Of a stretch of DNA of 64,000 nt, positions 1 to 8,995 are shown piece by piece; within the stretch, counting starts at the first letter, position 1, and every line of letters begins with the position of its first letter. A model generated the notes under the pieces. That model was not told the DNA's origin. It worked only from the letters and a program-made list of their open reading frames with translations, and did not search any database. A program made the position numbers and the translations under genes. Source of the stretch: Parasedimentitalea huanghaiensis (GTDB lineage: Bacteria > Pseudomonadota > Alphaproteobacteria > Rhodobacterales > Rhodobacteraceae). The stretch is taken from NCBI RefSeq assembly GCF_009753675.1, contig NZ_WQLV01000017.1, positions 36,872-100,871 on the forward strand, read 5' to 3'.

Positions 1-1008
1 GACACTGACCAGCGGTTAGACAGATGGCTGCGTCGACTGTTTCCACATGTCAGCCAGGGTCGGATTGAAAAGATGTGTCGCAAGGGCGATTTGCGCGTCG
101 ACAGCGGCCGGGTGAAGCCTTCGACACGGGTTGTTGCTGGGCAGACCGTTCGGGTGCCACCACTGCCGGCTAGTGATCATCGCCCCAACGAAACCCAGCG
201 CCGGATCTCGGATGCGGATATCAAGATGATCCAGTCCTGTGTGATCTACCGCGACGACCATGTGATTGCGCTGAACAAGCCACATGGGTTGGCCGTGCAA
301 GGGGGCAGCGGCCAAAGCCGCCACGTTGATGGATTGGCCGAAGCACTCAAGTTTGGTTATGAAGAAAAACCCCGTCTTGTGCATCGCTTGGACAAAGATA
401 CATCGGGCGTTTTGCTGCTCGCACGTGATCGGCTCTCAGCCAAAGCACTGACAGCGGCGTTTCGCCATCGCGAGACACAGAAGATTTACTGGTCAGTGGT
501 TGCTGGGGTTCCGCACCCCAAGCTTGGGATGATTAAAACCGGGCTGGTCAAGGCGCATGGGCACGGTCCAGGCGGCGAAGGTGAGAAGATGTACAACATC
601 CACCCGCGCGATATCGAAGACACGCCGGGCGCCAAGAAGGCAATCACCGATTATGTTGTGCTCGAGGCCGCAGGTAAGCGGGCTGCATGGATGGCGTTGA
701 GCCCTGTCACCGGGCGCACCCACCAGCTGCGGGCCCATATGGGTGAACTGGGTCATCCGATTGTTGGTGATGGCAAGTACGGTGGATCTGGCCAAGAGAA
801 CCTCGGCGATGGCTGGGGGTCGCAACTGGGTGACGAAATTTCCAAAAAGCTGCACCTGCACGCGCGTAGCATCAAAATCGAACATCCCTCGAACAGGTCA
901 GTTCTGCATATTACTGCGCCACTGCCGCAACACATGCAGGACACCTGGGACTATTTTCAGTGGGATCCAAAGGATGTGCCGGAAGATCCGTTTGAGGAGC
1001 TGGAATGA
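1..1008 (+). CDS. RluA/RluC-family pseudouridine synthase (5' end outside window)
   Basis: Converts uridine to pseudouridine in rRNA, most likely 23S rRNA. The reading frame is open from base 1, and the first codons already encode an S4 RNA-binding domain (QRLDRWLRRLFPHVSQ, about visible residues 4-19), so the start codon lies upstream of the window. The catalytic motif HRLDKDTSG is at visible residues 128-136, with the nucleophilic Asp at 131, and a GRTHQLRAH motif follows. The S4-plus-catalytic-domain layout is that of RluC, but RluD-type cannot be excluded without the N-terminus. The stop overlaps the next start as ATGA, so the HAD phosphatase gene is translationally coupled. Confidence 0.93.
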   Translation, partial: DTDQRLDRWLRRLFPHVSQGRIEKMCRKGDLRVDSGRVKPSTRVVAGQTVRVPPLPASDHRPNETQRRISDADIKMIQSCVIYRDDHVIALNKPHGLAVQGGSGQSRHVDGLAEALKFGYEEKPRLVHRLDKDTSGVLLLARDRLSAKALTAAFRHRETQKIYWSVVAGVPHPKLGMIKTGLVKAHGHGPGGEGEKMYNIHPRDIEDTPGAKKAITDYVVLEAAGKRAAWMALSPVTGRTHQLRAHMGELGHPIVGDGKYGGSGQENLGDGWGSQLGDEISKKLHLHARSIKIEHPSNRSVLHITAPLPQHMQDTWDYFQWDPKDVPEDPFEELE

Positions 1009-1673
1009 GTACAGACCTGCGCCTGGTTTTATTCGATATGGATGGAACTCTGGTGGACAGCCAGGGCGCTATCACCGGCGCCATGGCAGAGGCCTTTGCC
1101 GAAGTTGGGCATGTTGCCCCGACGCGCGACGCGGTCCTTTCCATCATTGGGCTATCGTTGGATCTGGCGATGGCGGAGCTGGCGCCTGGCGCTGATGGAC
1201 CTACCCTGGATGCCTTGGTGGAGGGGTATAAGTCCTCGTACATGAAGGCGCGTAAGGCTGGCGGTCAGGCGCATTCACCATTGTATCCGGGCACTCTGGA
1301 GATGCTGGCAGCGTTGGACGCCGTGCCGGAGTACCTGTTGGGGGTGGCCACTGGAAAGTCTCAACGTGGGTTGGATGCGGTGGTCGCTGCACATGAGTTG
1401 ACCAGCTTTGTGACCCGGCAGTCTGCTGACCACCACCCGTCGAAACCGCATCCTTCTATGGTTTTGACGGCCATGGCGGAAACAGGGGTCGCGCCGGAGC
1501 ACACCGTGATGATTGGCGACACCAGTTATGACATCGACATGGGCCGTACCGCCGGGGTTCATACCATTGCTGTTGACTGGGGGTATCACCCTGCTGACCA
1601 GCTGAATGCCGATTACACTATCAACAGCTTTGCCGAACTGGCACCGCTTTTACATAGACTTTGGAAGGCCTGA
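1005..1673 (+). CDS. HAD-IA family hydrolase, phosphoglycolate-phosphatase-like
   Basis: A cytosolic phosphatase of the haloacid dehalogenase superfamily, 222 residues. The nucleophile motif DMDGT is at residues 11-15 (Asp11, Asp13), motif II Thr lies in VATGKS, motif III Lys in SKPHPS and the metal-binding motif in IGDTSYDID. A C1-type cap lies between motifs I and II, as in Gph/PGP-like enzymes. The true substrate cannot be read from sequence. The gene overlaps the pseudouridine synthase stop (ATGA) and ends 3 bp before the ATP12 gene, so the three form one operon, a grouping I recognise from other Rhodobacterales. Confidence 0.9.
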   Translation: MSTDLRLVLFDMDGTLVDSQGAITGAMAEAFAEVGHVAPTRDAVLSIIGLSLDLAMAELAPGADGPTLDALVEGYKSSYMKARKAGGQAHSPLYPGTLEMLAALDAVPEYLLGVATGKSQRGLDAVVAAHELTSFVTRQSADHHPSKPHPSMVLTAMAETGVAPEHTVMIGDTSYDIDMGRTAGVHTIAVDWGYHPADQLNADYTINSFAELAPLLHRLWKA

Positions 1674-1676
1674 ACC

Positions 1677-2381
1677 ATGAGTGCATGGAAGCAAAAGCGA
1701 TTCTGGGAACAGGTTCAGGTGATCGAAACCGCAGAGGGTTTCACTGTGGAGCTGGATGGTCGCGCTGTTAAAACGCCTGCCAAAGCAGGTCTGTTTCTGC
1801 CGTCTCGTACTATGGCTGAAGCCATCGCAGTGGAATGGGAGGCCCAGGAAGAAGCGGTAAATCCGAATACGATGCCCTGTACCCGGTCAGCCAATGCAGC
1901 CATCGACAAAGTGCGAATCCAGCACGCGGAAGTGGCCGATATGTTGGCCGATTATGGTGATTCCGACCTGCTGTGTTATCGGGCAGAGACGCCCCGGGAG
2001 CTGGTCTCACGTCAAAATGATCTTTGGGATCCTGCACTGGATTGGGCCGAATCGGCCCTAGGTGTGCGGCTGCTTAAACGGCAGGGGTTGCTTCATAAAC
2101 GGCAGGAGGCCGAGGCATTACAAACTCTCCGTGCAAAAGTTCATGCGCTTTCCGCGTTTCAATTGGCCGCCTTTCACGATTTGGTCAGCATGTCCGGATC
2201 GCTGATTCTGGGATTTGCTGCGGCTGAAAACTGGCGCAGTGTAGGTGAGATTTGGACGCTATCGCGGTTGGATGAACTGTGGCAGGAAGAGCAATGGGGG
2301 CCGGACGATGAGGCCCAAGCTGAGGCTGAAATAAAGCGGCAGGCCTTTTTACATGCCAAAAGATTTTACGATTTTTGTTGA
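1677..2381 (+). CDS. ATP12-family F1-ATPase assembly chaperone
   Basis: Encodes 234 residues resembling the ATP12 chaperone, which in mitochondria binds free F1 alpha subunits before alpha/beta assembly. Among bacteria the family is essentially alphaproteobacterial, which supports the taxonomic reading. Recognisable stretches are the N-terminal KRFWEQV...DGRAVKTPAK, the AIAVEWEAQ segment and the LDELWQEEQWG C-terminal helix. No signal peptide or membrane segment is visible, so it acts in the cytoplasm. Last gene of the three-gene operon; the 233 bp that follow lead into aapJ. Confidence 0.9.
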   Translation: MSAWKQKRFWEQVQVIETAEGFTVELDGRAVKTPAKAGLFLPSRTMAEAIAVEWEAQEEAVNPNTMPCTRSANAAIDKVRIQHAEVADMLADYGDSDLLCYRAETPRELVSRQNDLWDPALDWAESALGVRLLKRQGLLHKRQEAEALQTLRAKVHALSAFQLAAFHDLVSMSGSLILGFAAAENWRSVGEIWTLSRLDELWQEEQWGPDDEAQAEAEIKRQAFLHAKRFYDFC

Positions 2382-2614
2382 CCTGAAGGGCTTTTTCAGT
2401 CGTGAGCGCAATTTTCATTAAATGACTGCGATTGGAACGCAAGTTCGTAATCCGACCATCGAAAATCATGATCCTGCACTTGACGTTTGTTGATGAATAA
2501 GCCCAAAGTTAGCAACGAATTGGGGAAATACCCTAGTTCACACTCATTTTCGACATTGCTGGTGTCGGGAAATAAACCGCCATCTAAGGCGGGAATATCA
2601 GGAAGAGGTAAAAA

Positions 2615-3631
2615 ATGAAAAAGACTGTACTTTTAGGTGCGCTGACTGTAGCCGGCCTGGCTGCTGGCGCAGCCGCCGCTGGCACACTTGACGACGTCAA
2701 GGCTCGCGGCACACTGAACTGCGGCGTCACCACCGGTCTGGTTGGTTTTGCTGCTCCAGACGCCAATGGCGAATGGGCTGGCTTTGATGTTTCCATCTGC
2801 CGTGCCGTTGCTGCTGCGGTTCTGGGTGACTCCAAGGCTGTTGAGTTTGTTCCAACCACTGGTAAGACACGCTTCACCGCGCTGGCTTCTGGCGAAATCG
2901 ACATGCTGGCCCGTAACACCACATGGACCTTCTCGCGCGATGTCGACCTGAAGTTCGAATTCACTGGCGTAAACTACTATGACGGCCAGGGCTTCATGGT
3001 TCCAAAGGATTTGGGTGTTTCCTCGGCCAAGGAACTGGACGGCGCAACCGTTTGTATCCAGACTGGTACCACAACCGAGCTGAACCTGGCCGACTTCTTC
3101 CGCGCCAACAACATCAGCTACGAGCCGGTTCCAATCGAAACCAACGCTGAAGCACAGCAGCAGTACCTTGCCGGTGCTTGCGACGTGTACACAACCGACG
3201 CTTCGGGTCTGGCTGCAACACGCGCCACATTTGACGATCCGGCTGGCCACGTTCTGCTGCCAGAAATCATCTCCAAGGAGCCTCTCGGCCCGCTGGTTCG
3301 CCATGGCGACCACGAGTGGGGCGACGTTGTTCGCTGGACACTGAATGCTCTGGTTTCGGCTGAAGAGCTGGGTGTGACATCGGCAAACATCGCTGAAGTG
3401 TCTGCTGGCTCCAACAACCCTGAAATCAACCGTCTGCTGGGCTCCGAAGGCACACTGGGCGAAATGATGGGTCTGGACGCTGACTGGGCTAAAAGCGCAA
3501 TCATGGCTGGTGGTAACTACGGTGAGATCTTCTCCTCGAACATCGGTGAAGAAACTCCTGTTGGTCTGGCACGTGGCCTGAACGCACAGTGGACAAACGG
3601 CGGCCTGCTGTACTCGCCTCCGTTCCGCTAA
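2615..3631 (+). CDS. aapJ: General L-amino-acid ABC transporter, periplasmic binding protein
   Basis: Binds amino acids in the periplasm for the AapQMP transporter. The 338-residue product starts with a Sec signal peptide (MKKTVLLGALTVAGLAAGAAAAG, likely cut near residue 22) and continues with a bacterial solute-binding family 3 fold that begins LDDVKARGTLNCGV. The length and the RLLG...G..G C-terminus fit AapJ/BztA. ATG is preceded by GGAAGAGG. A stem-loop follows at 3645-3671 before aapQ, a common way to keep the binding protein more abundant than the permeases. Confidence 0.95.
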   Translation: MKKTVLLGALTVAGLAAGAAAAGTLDDVKARGTLNCGVTTGLVGFAAPDANGEWAGFDVSICRAVAAAVLGDSKAVEFVPTTGKTRFTALASGEIDMLARNTTWTFSRDVDLKFEFTGVNYYDGQGFMVPKDLGVSSAKELDGATVCIQTGTTTELNLADFFRANNISYEPVPIETNAEAQQQYLAGACDVYTTDASGLAATRATFDDPAGHVLLPEIISKEPLGPLVRHGDHEWGDVVRWTLNALVSAEELGVTSANIAEVSAGSNNPEINRLLGSEGTLGEMMGLDADWAKSAIMAGGNYGEIFSSNIGEETPVGLARGLNAQWTNGGLLYSPPFR

Positions 3632-3644
3632 GAACCGCAAGGTT

Positions 3645-3673
3645 AAGGGCGCAGGTAACCCCTGCGCCCTTTT
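3645..3673 (+). terminator. Hairpin with T tract between aapJ and aapQ
   Basis: AAGGGCGCAGG pairs with CCTGCGCCCTT around a short loop and is followed by a TTTT run. It lies 13 bp after the aapJ stop and before the co-directional aapQ. It is probably a partial terminator or 3' stabiliser that raises aapJ mRNA over the downstream cistrons. Confidence 0.75.
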
Positions 3674-3758
3674 CCTATCTGCAATACGAACTCGATCAAC
3701 AGGAGTGGGGGGAAACCTCACCCGGATAAGATCGAGGGAGTCACGGGGATCATAAAAC

Positions 3759-5027
3759 ATGACAACTCTCTCGGACCCACCGCAGGAGTCGTTTCGGCTG
3801 TCCCAGCTGATCTACGACACGCGGTACAGGTCGATGACCATCCAGATCATTGCTCTGATCGGATTTCTCCTTCTACTGGGCTGGCTTTTCGGTAATACCG
3901 CACAAAACCTGGCTGACCTTGGTAAAGAGCCAAGCTTTCGATTCCTAAGTGAACCGGCTGGCTACGACATCAACCAGCGCCTGCTGGAATATAATTCACA
4001 AGATACCCACCTGCGTGCTGCCTTTGTTGGCTTGCTGAATACGCTGGTGGTGGCCCTGCTTGGCTGTATTACTGCGACCATTCTGGGTGTGGCGATCGGT
4101 GTTCTGCGCCTGTCCAGCAACTGGGTCGTTTCAAAACTGATGATGATCTACGTGGAAACCTTCCGCAACGTGCCTGTGTTGCTATGGATCGTTTTTGTTA
4201 TGGCAATCATGATCGAAACCATGCCTGCACCACGCGCGTTCAAAGGGGAAAACCCGGCGTCAGAAATGATGCTCAACGATAGCGTGGCTGTGACCAACCG
4301 TGGTGTCTATGTCCCCGAACCTCTGTTTACGAACACATTGGGCGATGTACACCTGTTTGGTGCCGCCAGCATGCGGTTTGATGTCAGCCTGGATTTGCTG
4401 GCCTTGATGCTTGTGTTGGGTGCAAGCCTGTGGGGGGCTTCGTGGTTCCGCAAGCGGGCGGACAAGATTCAGGAATTGACTGGGGATCGTCCAAAGACCT
4501 GGCATGTGCGCCTTGGTTTGATTGTCGTTCCGACAGCTGTCCTGCTGTATGTTTTGGGCTTTCACTTGGGATACCCCGAGCTGAAGGGCTTTAACTTTAA
4601 AGGTGGCACACACTTCCGGAACTCGTTGATCGCACTTTGGTTGGCATTGTCCCTGTACACAGCAGCTTTCATCGCTGAAATCGTACGGGCCGGTATCATG
4701 GCCATCGATCACGGTCAGAGTGAGGCCGCAGCGGCGCTGGGACTACGTCCAAACCGGACTATGAAACTGGTGATCCTGCCACAAGCGCTACGCGTGATCG
4801 TCCCTCCGATGATTTCGAACTATCTGAACCTGACCAAAAACAGCTCTCTGGCGATTGCGGTGGGGTATATGGATCTTACGGGAACCTTGATGGGTATTAC
4901 ATTGAACCAGACCGGCCGCGAGCTGGAGACGGTTCTGTTGACGATGTTGATTTACCTGGCCATCAGTCTGAGCATTTCAGCGGTGATGAACATGTACAAC
5001 AATCGCGTCAAAATGGTGGAGCGGTAA
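3759..5027 (+). CDS. aapQ: General L-amino-acid ABC transporter, permease AapQ
   Basis: Inner-membrane permease of the Aap system, 422 residues. An N-terminal membrane segment (about residues 25-50) precedes the His/Glu/Gln/Arg/opine-type permease core. The EAA loop that docks the ATPase is visible as EAAAALGLRPNRTMKLVILPQAL. The long insertion between the first helices and the C-terminal permease half is typical of AapQ/BztB. It ends 1 bp before aapM, so the two permeases are translationally coupled and presumably form a heterodimer. Confidence 0.95.
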   Translation: MTTLSDPPQESFRLSQLIYDTRYRSMTIQIIALIGFLLLLGWLFGNTAQNLADLGKEPSFRFLSEPAGYDINQRLLEYNSQDTHLRAAFVGLLNTLVVALLGCITATILGVAIGVLRLSSNWVVSKLMMIYVETFRNVPVLLWIVFVMAIMIETMPAPRAFKGENPASEMMLNDSVAVTNRGVYVPEPLFTNTLGDVHLFGAASMRFDVSLDLLALMLVLGASLWGASWFRKRADKIQELTGDRPKTWHVRLGLIVVPTAVLLYVLGFHLGYPELKGFNFKGGTHFRNSLIALWLALSLYTAAFIAEIVRAGIMAIDHGQSEAAAALGLRPNRTMKLVILPQALRVIVPPMISNYLNLTKNSSLAIAVGYMDLTGTLMGITLNQTGRELETVLLTMLIYLAISLSISAVMNMYNNRVKMVER

Positions 5028-5028
5028 T

Positions 5029-6336
5029 ATGAGCGATATTTCATTTGTTCGCACAGAAATGCTGCCGGAACAGGATCCGCCAGCCTCTGAAGTTGGAGCC
5101 CTGGGCTGGGCAAAGCACAACCTGTTTTCAGGCGCCATGAACTCAGCCCTGACAGTGTTTTCCATTTTGGCTATCTACTATGTTCTGGCAGCACTGCTGC
5201 CTTGGGCCTGGTCGCCAACCTGGAATGCAACCTCGCTGGCCGGCTGTCGTGAAATCCTGCATGATCTCGGTCGTGAAGGCCATTTCTCCGGCGCGTGCTG
5301 GGGGGTAATCAATGACCGTTGGGTTCAGCTGTTCATGGGGTTCTACCCGCCTGAACATTACTGGCGGCCTATCGCAGCCTTCATTCTGCTGGGCGTGGCG
5401 CTTTCTCCGGTGCTGTTTTCCGATCAAGTGCCAGCCAAGTTGATCTGGTTCACTGGCTTGTATCCGTTCCTGATGCCTTGGTTGCTATGGGGCGGATCTA
5501 TCTGGGTTCCCCTGATGGTTCTGGCTGGATTTGTCATTGCTTACGCAGCGTATCGGTTCATCTTAGACAAGATGAGCGAGCTGATTGCGCTGATTGCGGC
5601 GGTTATTGTTGCTGTTGTTTGGTGGCTGTTCCTGATGGGGCCGATTGCCGAATTTGTCTTCAATATCATTCCGATTGGTATGGAAGCAGTTGGCAGTCGT
5701 AAGTTTGGTGGCATGATGCTGTCATTGACTATCGGCGTTGTTGCGATTGGCTTTTCGCTGCCGATTGGTGTGGTACTGGCGCTGGGTCGTCAGTCCGATC
5801 TTCTGATCGTCAAGGCACTATGTGTTGGATTCATTGAATTCATTCGGGGTGTTCCGCTGATCACGCTGCTGTTTGTTGCGTCGACCTTGCTGAACATCTT
5901 TATGCCTCCGGGAACCAACTTTGACATCATTATGCGGGTCATCATCATGGCCACCCTGTTTGCCTCCGCCTATATGGCCGAAGTGATCCGGGGTGGTTTG
6001 GCCGCGCTTCCCACTGGACAATATGAGGGTGCAGACAGCCTGGGCCTTAATTATTGGCAGGCTCAGCGGCTGATCATCATGCCGCAGGCGCTGAAAATCT
6101 CTATTCCGGGGATTGTAAGTACCTTTATCGGGCTGTTCAAAGACACCACGCTGGTGTCGGTGATTGGCCTGTTGGATCCTCTGGGACTGTCCAACGGTAT
6201 TCGCGCAAATGCAGAGTGGAACGGTGTCGTGTGGGAAATCTACGGGTTTATCGCGCTGATGTTCTTTGTCTTCTGTTTTTCCATGTCTCGTTATTCCATG
6301 TATCTGGAGCGTAAGCTTCAGACTGGCCATCGTTAA
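5029..6336 (+). CDS. aapM: General L-amino-acid ABC transporter, permease AapM
   Basis: Second permease subunit, 435 residues with about eight hydrophobic segments. The ATPase-docking EAA loop reads YEGADSLGLNYWQAQRLIIMPQAL. It has the AapM/BztC-specific N-terminal extension with a hydrophobic stretch around residues 45-65 and a periplasmic loop that carries two cysteines. The start lies immediately after the aapQ stop and 12 bp separate it from aapP. Partner of AapQ in the inner membrane. Confidence 0.95.
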   Translation: MSDISFVRTEMLPEQDPPASEVGALGWAKHNLFSGAMNSALTVFSILAIYYVLAALLPWAWSPTWNATSLAGCREILHDLGREGHFSGACWGVINDRWVQLFMGFYPPEHYWRPIAAFILLGVALSPVLFSDQVPAKLIWFTGLYPFLMPWLLWGGSIWVPLMVLAGFVIAYAAYRFILDKMSELIALIAAVIVAVVWWLFLMGPIAEFVFNIIPIGMEAVGSRKFGGMMLSLTIGVVAIGFSLPIGVVLALGRQSDLLIVKALCVGFIEFIRGVPLITLLFVASTLLNIFMPPGTNFDIIMRVIIMATLFASAYMAEVIRGGLAALPTGQYEGADSLGLNYWQAQRLIIMPQALKISIPGIVSTFIGLFKDTTLVSVIGLLDPLGLSNGIRANAEWNGVVWEIYGFIALMFFVFCFSMSRYSMYLERKLQTGHR

Positions 6337-6348
6337 GGAGTTCAACAC

Positions 6349-7140
6349 ATGTCTGAACTTGCTACTTCTCGCACTATCGATCGTTCCAAGATGGAGGTCT
6401 CTGATGAGATCGCGATCGATATCAATGCCATGAACAAGTGGTACGGGTCGTTTCACGTGCTGCGTGACATCAACCTGACCGTCAACCAAGGCGAACGGAT
6501 TGTGATCGCCGGGCCTTCGGGCTCGGGGAAATCAACCCTGATCCGCTGCCTGAACGCGCTGGAAGAACACCAGCAGGGCAAGATCACTGTGGATGGGACC
6601 GTTCTGTCGAACGATCTGAAAAACATCGACAAGATCCGCCGTGAAGTGGGGATGGTGTTTCAGCACTTTAACCTGTTCCCGCATCTGACGATCCTGGAAA
6701 ACCTGACTTTGGCTCCGATCTGGGTGCGTAAGACACCTAAGAAAGAAGCTGAAGAAACGGCGATGCACTTCCTTGAGAAGGTGAAGATCCCCGAACAGGC
6801 TGGTAAGTACCCCGGTCAGTTGTCTGGTGGTCAGCAGCAGCGTGTTGCGATTGCCCGCTCGCTGTGCATGAAGCCGCGGATCATGTTGTTTGATGAACCA
6901 ACTTCTGCGCTGGACCCTGAGATGATCAAAGAGGTGCTCGACACCATGATCGAACTCGCAGAAGAAGGCATGACCATGCTCTGCGTGACCCACGAGATGG
7001 GCTTTGCCCGTCAGGTGGCGAACCGCGTTATCTTTATGGATGCGGGTCAGATTGTGGAGCAGAACGAACCAGAAGAGTTCTTCAACAACCCACAAAGCGA
7101 ACGCACCAAGCTGTTCCTGAGCCAGATTCTAGGTCACTAA
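6349..7140 (+). CDS. aapP: General L-amino-acid ABC transporter, ATP-binding protein
   Basis: Cytoplasmic ATPase that powers AapQM, 263 residues. Walker [10 protein letters not shown] is at 55-63, the Q-loop at [10 protein letters not shown], the ABC signature LSGGQQQR at about 158-165, Walker B IMLFDEP at about 179-185 and the switch His in VTHEMGFA. The N-terminal ~20-residue extension before the ABC core is usual for AapP. Last gene of the aapJQMP operon, followed by a strong terminator. Confidence 0.96.
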   Translation: MSELATSRTIDRSKMEVSDEIAIDINAMNKWYGSFHVLRDINLTVNQGERIVIAGPSGSGKSTLIRCLNALEEHQQGKITVDGTVLSNDLKNIDKIRREVGMVFQHFNLFPHLTILENLTLAPIWVRKTPKKEAEETAMHFLEKVKIPEQAGKYPGQLSGGQQQRVAIARSLCMKPRIMLFDEPTSALDPEMIKEVLDTMIELAEEGMTMLCVTHEMGFARQVANRVIFMDAGQIVEQNEPEEFFNNPQSERTKLFLSQILGH

Positions 7141-7163
7141 ACCAAATCTGTTTCTAATAAATC

Positions 7164-7190
7164 GGCCCCCGGAAAACCGGGGGCCTTTTT
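7164..7190 (+). terminator. Rho-independent terminator of the aap operon
   Basis: GGCCCCCGG, an AAAA loop and CCGGGGGCC form a perfect 9-bp stem followed by TTTTT. It lies 23 bp after the aapP stop and ahead of the convergent acetyltransferase gene. Confidence 0.92.
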
Positions 7191-7202
7191 CGTTGTGTTG
7201 GG

Positions 7203-7631
7203 TCAGCTTGGCGTGAACATCAGTTCCAGCACCTTGTGACCAAAGAAGGGATCCATCTTTTCGATGCCTTCAACAAAACCGTAGCTCTGGTAAAAGCGGC
7301 GCCCAATGGGGTTGTCCGTAAAGACTTCGAGCCGCAGTTCCCCTTTCAGGTCTACAGCCTTGTCCATCAGGGCTTTGCCAATACGCTTCCCATGATGGCT
7401 CGGCCTTACAAACAGGCCACCGACCTCATTTTCCATGAGTGCGATAAAGCCAACGGCTTGGTCATCGCTGACAGCAATGTAGGTTTCCGCAATATCCAGA
7501 AAATGGTCGCGTATCATTGCCTCAGCCTGATCCAGCTGGTCATGCGTTAGAAACGGATGAGCCAGACTACTGGATTCGCGCCAGATAGAAAGCACAGCGG
7601 TTTTGTCGTTGGGGTGGTAGGGTCTGATCAT
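7203..7631 (-). CDS. GNAT-family N-acetyltransferase
   Basis: A cytosolic acetyl-CoA-dependent acetyltransferase of unknown acceptor, 142 residues from the chosen start. The acetyl-CoA pyrophosphate loop is the HHGKRIGKALMDKA segment, after the GGLFVRPSHHG beta-4 strand. I chose ATG at 7631 (MIRPYHPND) because GNAT homology begins there; an upstream in-frame ATG at 7670 would add 13 residues of poor similarity. It resembles the YjaB/PhnO-like small acetyltransferases. Converges with aapP and shares its terminator region. Confidence 0.85.
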   Translation of the reverse strand: MIRPYHPNDKTAVLSIWRESSSLAHPFLTHDQLDQAEAMIRDHFLDIAETYIAVSDDQAVGFIALMENEVGGLFVRPSHHGKRIGKALMDKAVDLKGELRLEVFTDNPIGRRFYQSYGFVEGIEKMDPFFGHKVLELMFTPS

Positions 7632-7853
7632 TGTCAGAGTATCCTTTAGAGATTGCCACAGGGGCAACATGTCTTGAATCTATGAGATGGGTACACTCAG
7701 CAATTCACCTGCCAGTGATCGGCGGGTGGTATTTTGATAAGCGATACAGGGACCAACATTGGCCCCAAATTCAACGGGACATAAAATCTCCAGGACTGTC
7801 ACGGGTCGCATAACAGAAGAGATCTGGGTATTTCAAGCAGTGTTGGGCTTCGG

Positions 7854-8351
7854 TCAGGCGGCTTCCAGCTCGCGCGGTACTATAAAGTCCACTAGGTGCC
7901 CGCTGTTCCAGTCCAGCTCACTCCAGCTATCAATATCAAACTGAACAACCGAAGTTGCTCCGGTCGGGTAGTTGAAGAACCGCGGATGGTCCGGAGCAAG
8001 TTTTGCAATTTCGCGTGCAAACGAGCCGATACCGGGATTATGCGCGAGTATCATGGTGCAGGGGCGTTCTGCCTCTCTGAGAACCTGTAGAATGATGTCG
8101 GCATTTGCGTGGTACAACCGCTCTACAAACACCGCTGGCGCGCCCAAGTCCATCCGTTCATAGGTTTCGCGTGTGCGCTGGGATGGGGAGGAAATCACCT
8201 GATCAGGCACATGCCCGTTTTGCTTTAACCACAGCCCTAATGCTGTAGCTGACTGGCGCCCCCGCTTGTTCAAAGGGCGGGCATGATCGCTGGGCGCGGA
8301 TGTGTCCCATGCAGATTTGGCGTGGCGGGTGAGAATCAGAGTACAAGTCAT
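7854..8351 (-). CDS. SixA-like histidine phosphatase
   Basis: A 165-residue member of the histidine-phosphatase (phosphoglycerate-mutase-like) superfamily. The phospho-acceptor motif is TRHAKSAW at residues 8-15, the second conserved Arg lies in SSPSQRTRET and the second His in LAHNPGIG. The compact size and RHAK variant fit SixA, which in E. coli acts on phosphohistidine of phosphotransfer proteins; the target here is unknown. ATG at 8351 overlaps the stop of the upstream ferredoxin-like gene (ATGA), so I chose it over the longer open frame. Third gene of a three-gene operon. Confidence 0.88.
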   Translation of the reverse strand: MTCTLILTRHAKSAWDTSAPSDHARPLNKRGRQSATALGLWLKQNGHVPDQVISSPSQRTRETYERMDLGAPAVFVERLYHANADIILQVLREAERPCTMILAHNPGIGSFAREIAKLAPDHPRFFNYPTGATSVVQFDIDSWSELDWNSGHLVDFIVPRELEAA

Positions 8352-8995
8352 CGCGCGTGAAAGTACCTCATATGATGTGCGGTTTGGTCGAATAGTCGTT
8401 TGGCGCCATCGCTTAGCGGGCACGCCCGTCTGGCAAGGCAGCCACGGGACAGGCACTCTGTGCCGTCTGCCGTGTCCAGATAGTCATGACAAACTGCCAG
8501 TTCATAGGGGCCTCCGTCAACCATTGCGTTCACCGGGCAACTGGTCAAGCAGGGCTTTGCCACGCAACTGTCGCAAGGGGAGTGGATGAGAGGAGGTGCT
8601 GGAATGTCGAGTTTGGTATCAAAATGCAACGTGCCGCGATACGAAATCAGCATTCCCACCTGATCGTGCACCAGCATTTTGGTTGGTGATGTGAAGGCCC
8701 GTCCCGACTGAAGAGCCCATTGAATAAAGGGCGGGTAGGGTGGCCCGTTCGAGGGGAAACTGCATGTGGCGTTCAACTTTCTTGCAAGCTGACCGATGAC
8801 CCGTGCCGACCATCGGTCAACCGGATCTGCCTGACCATCGAGATACTCAGCCGATGTCGTAAAGCAGGGCCAAAAGTTTTCACCTGTGCCAAGCAGAACA
8901 ATGGTTTTCCCATATTGGCAGTCACTGGGATGAAGCCCACCCATCAGGATCAGCCCATGTGGTGCAATCGCGGCCTCAATTTCCTCAAAGGTCAT
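8348..8995 (-). CDS. 4Fe-4S ferredoxin-like protein (QueG-related)
   Basis: A 215-residue iron-sulfur protein. The C-terminal part carries CDSCVAKPCLTSCP and CLSRGCLARRACP, enough cysteines for one or two 4Fe-4S clusters. The N-terminal part resembles the cobalamin-binding fold of epoxyqueuosine-reductase/RdhA relatives only faintly, so I give no enzyme name. The start at 8995 gives an ATGA overlap with the preceding desaturase-like gene; an earlier ATG at 9028 would overlap that gene by 37 bp and is less likely. Function unknown; probable redox role. Confidence 0.8.
   Translation of the reverse strand: MTFEEIEAAIAPHGLILMGGLHPSDCQYGKTIVLLGTGENFWPCFTTSAEYLDGQADPVDRWSARVIGQLARKLNATCSFPSNGPPYPPFIQWALQSGRAFTSPTKMLVHDQVGMLISYRGTLHFDTKLDIPAPPLIHSPCDSCVAKPCLTSCPVNAMVDGGPYELAVCHDYLDTADGTECLSRGCLARRACPLSDGAKRLFDQTAHHMRYFHAR

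Noticed and set aside
2633..3760. 375-codon open frame on the minus strand opposite aapJ
   Set aside because: Antisense shadow of a highly expressed GC-rich gene; no family similarity and no ribosome site.
8348..8995. Second reductive-dehalogenase-like or QueG enzyme
   Set aside because: It has ferredoxin-type cysteines but is too short and lacks the catalytic motifs of either enzyme; kept as a ferredoxin-like protein of unknown role.
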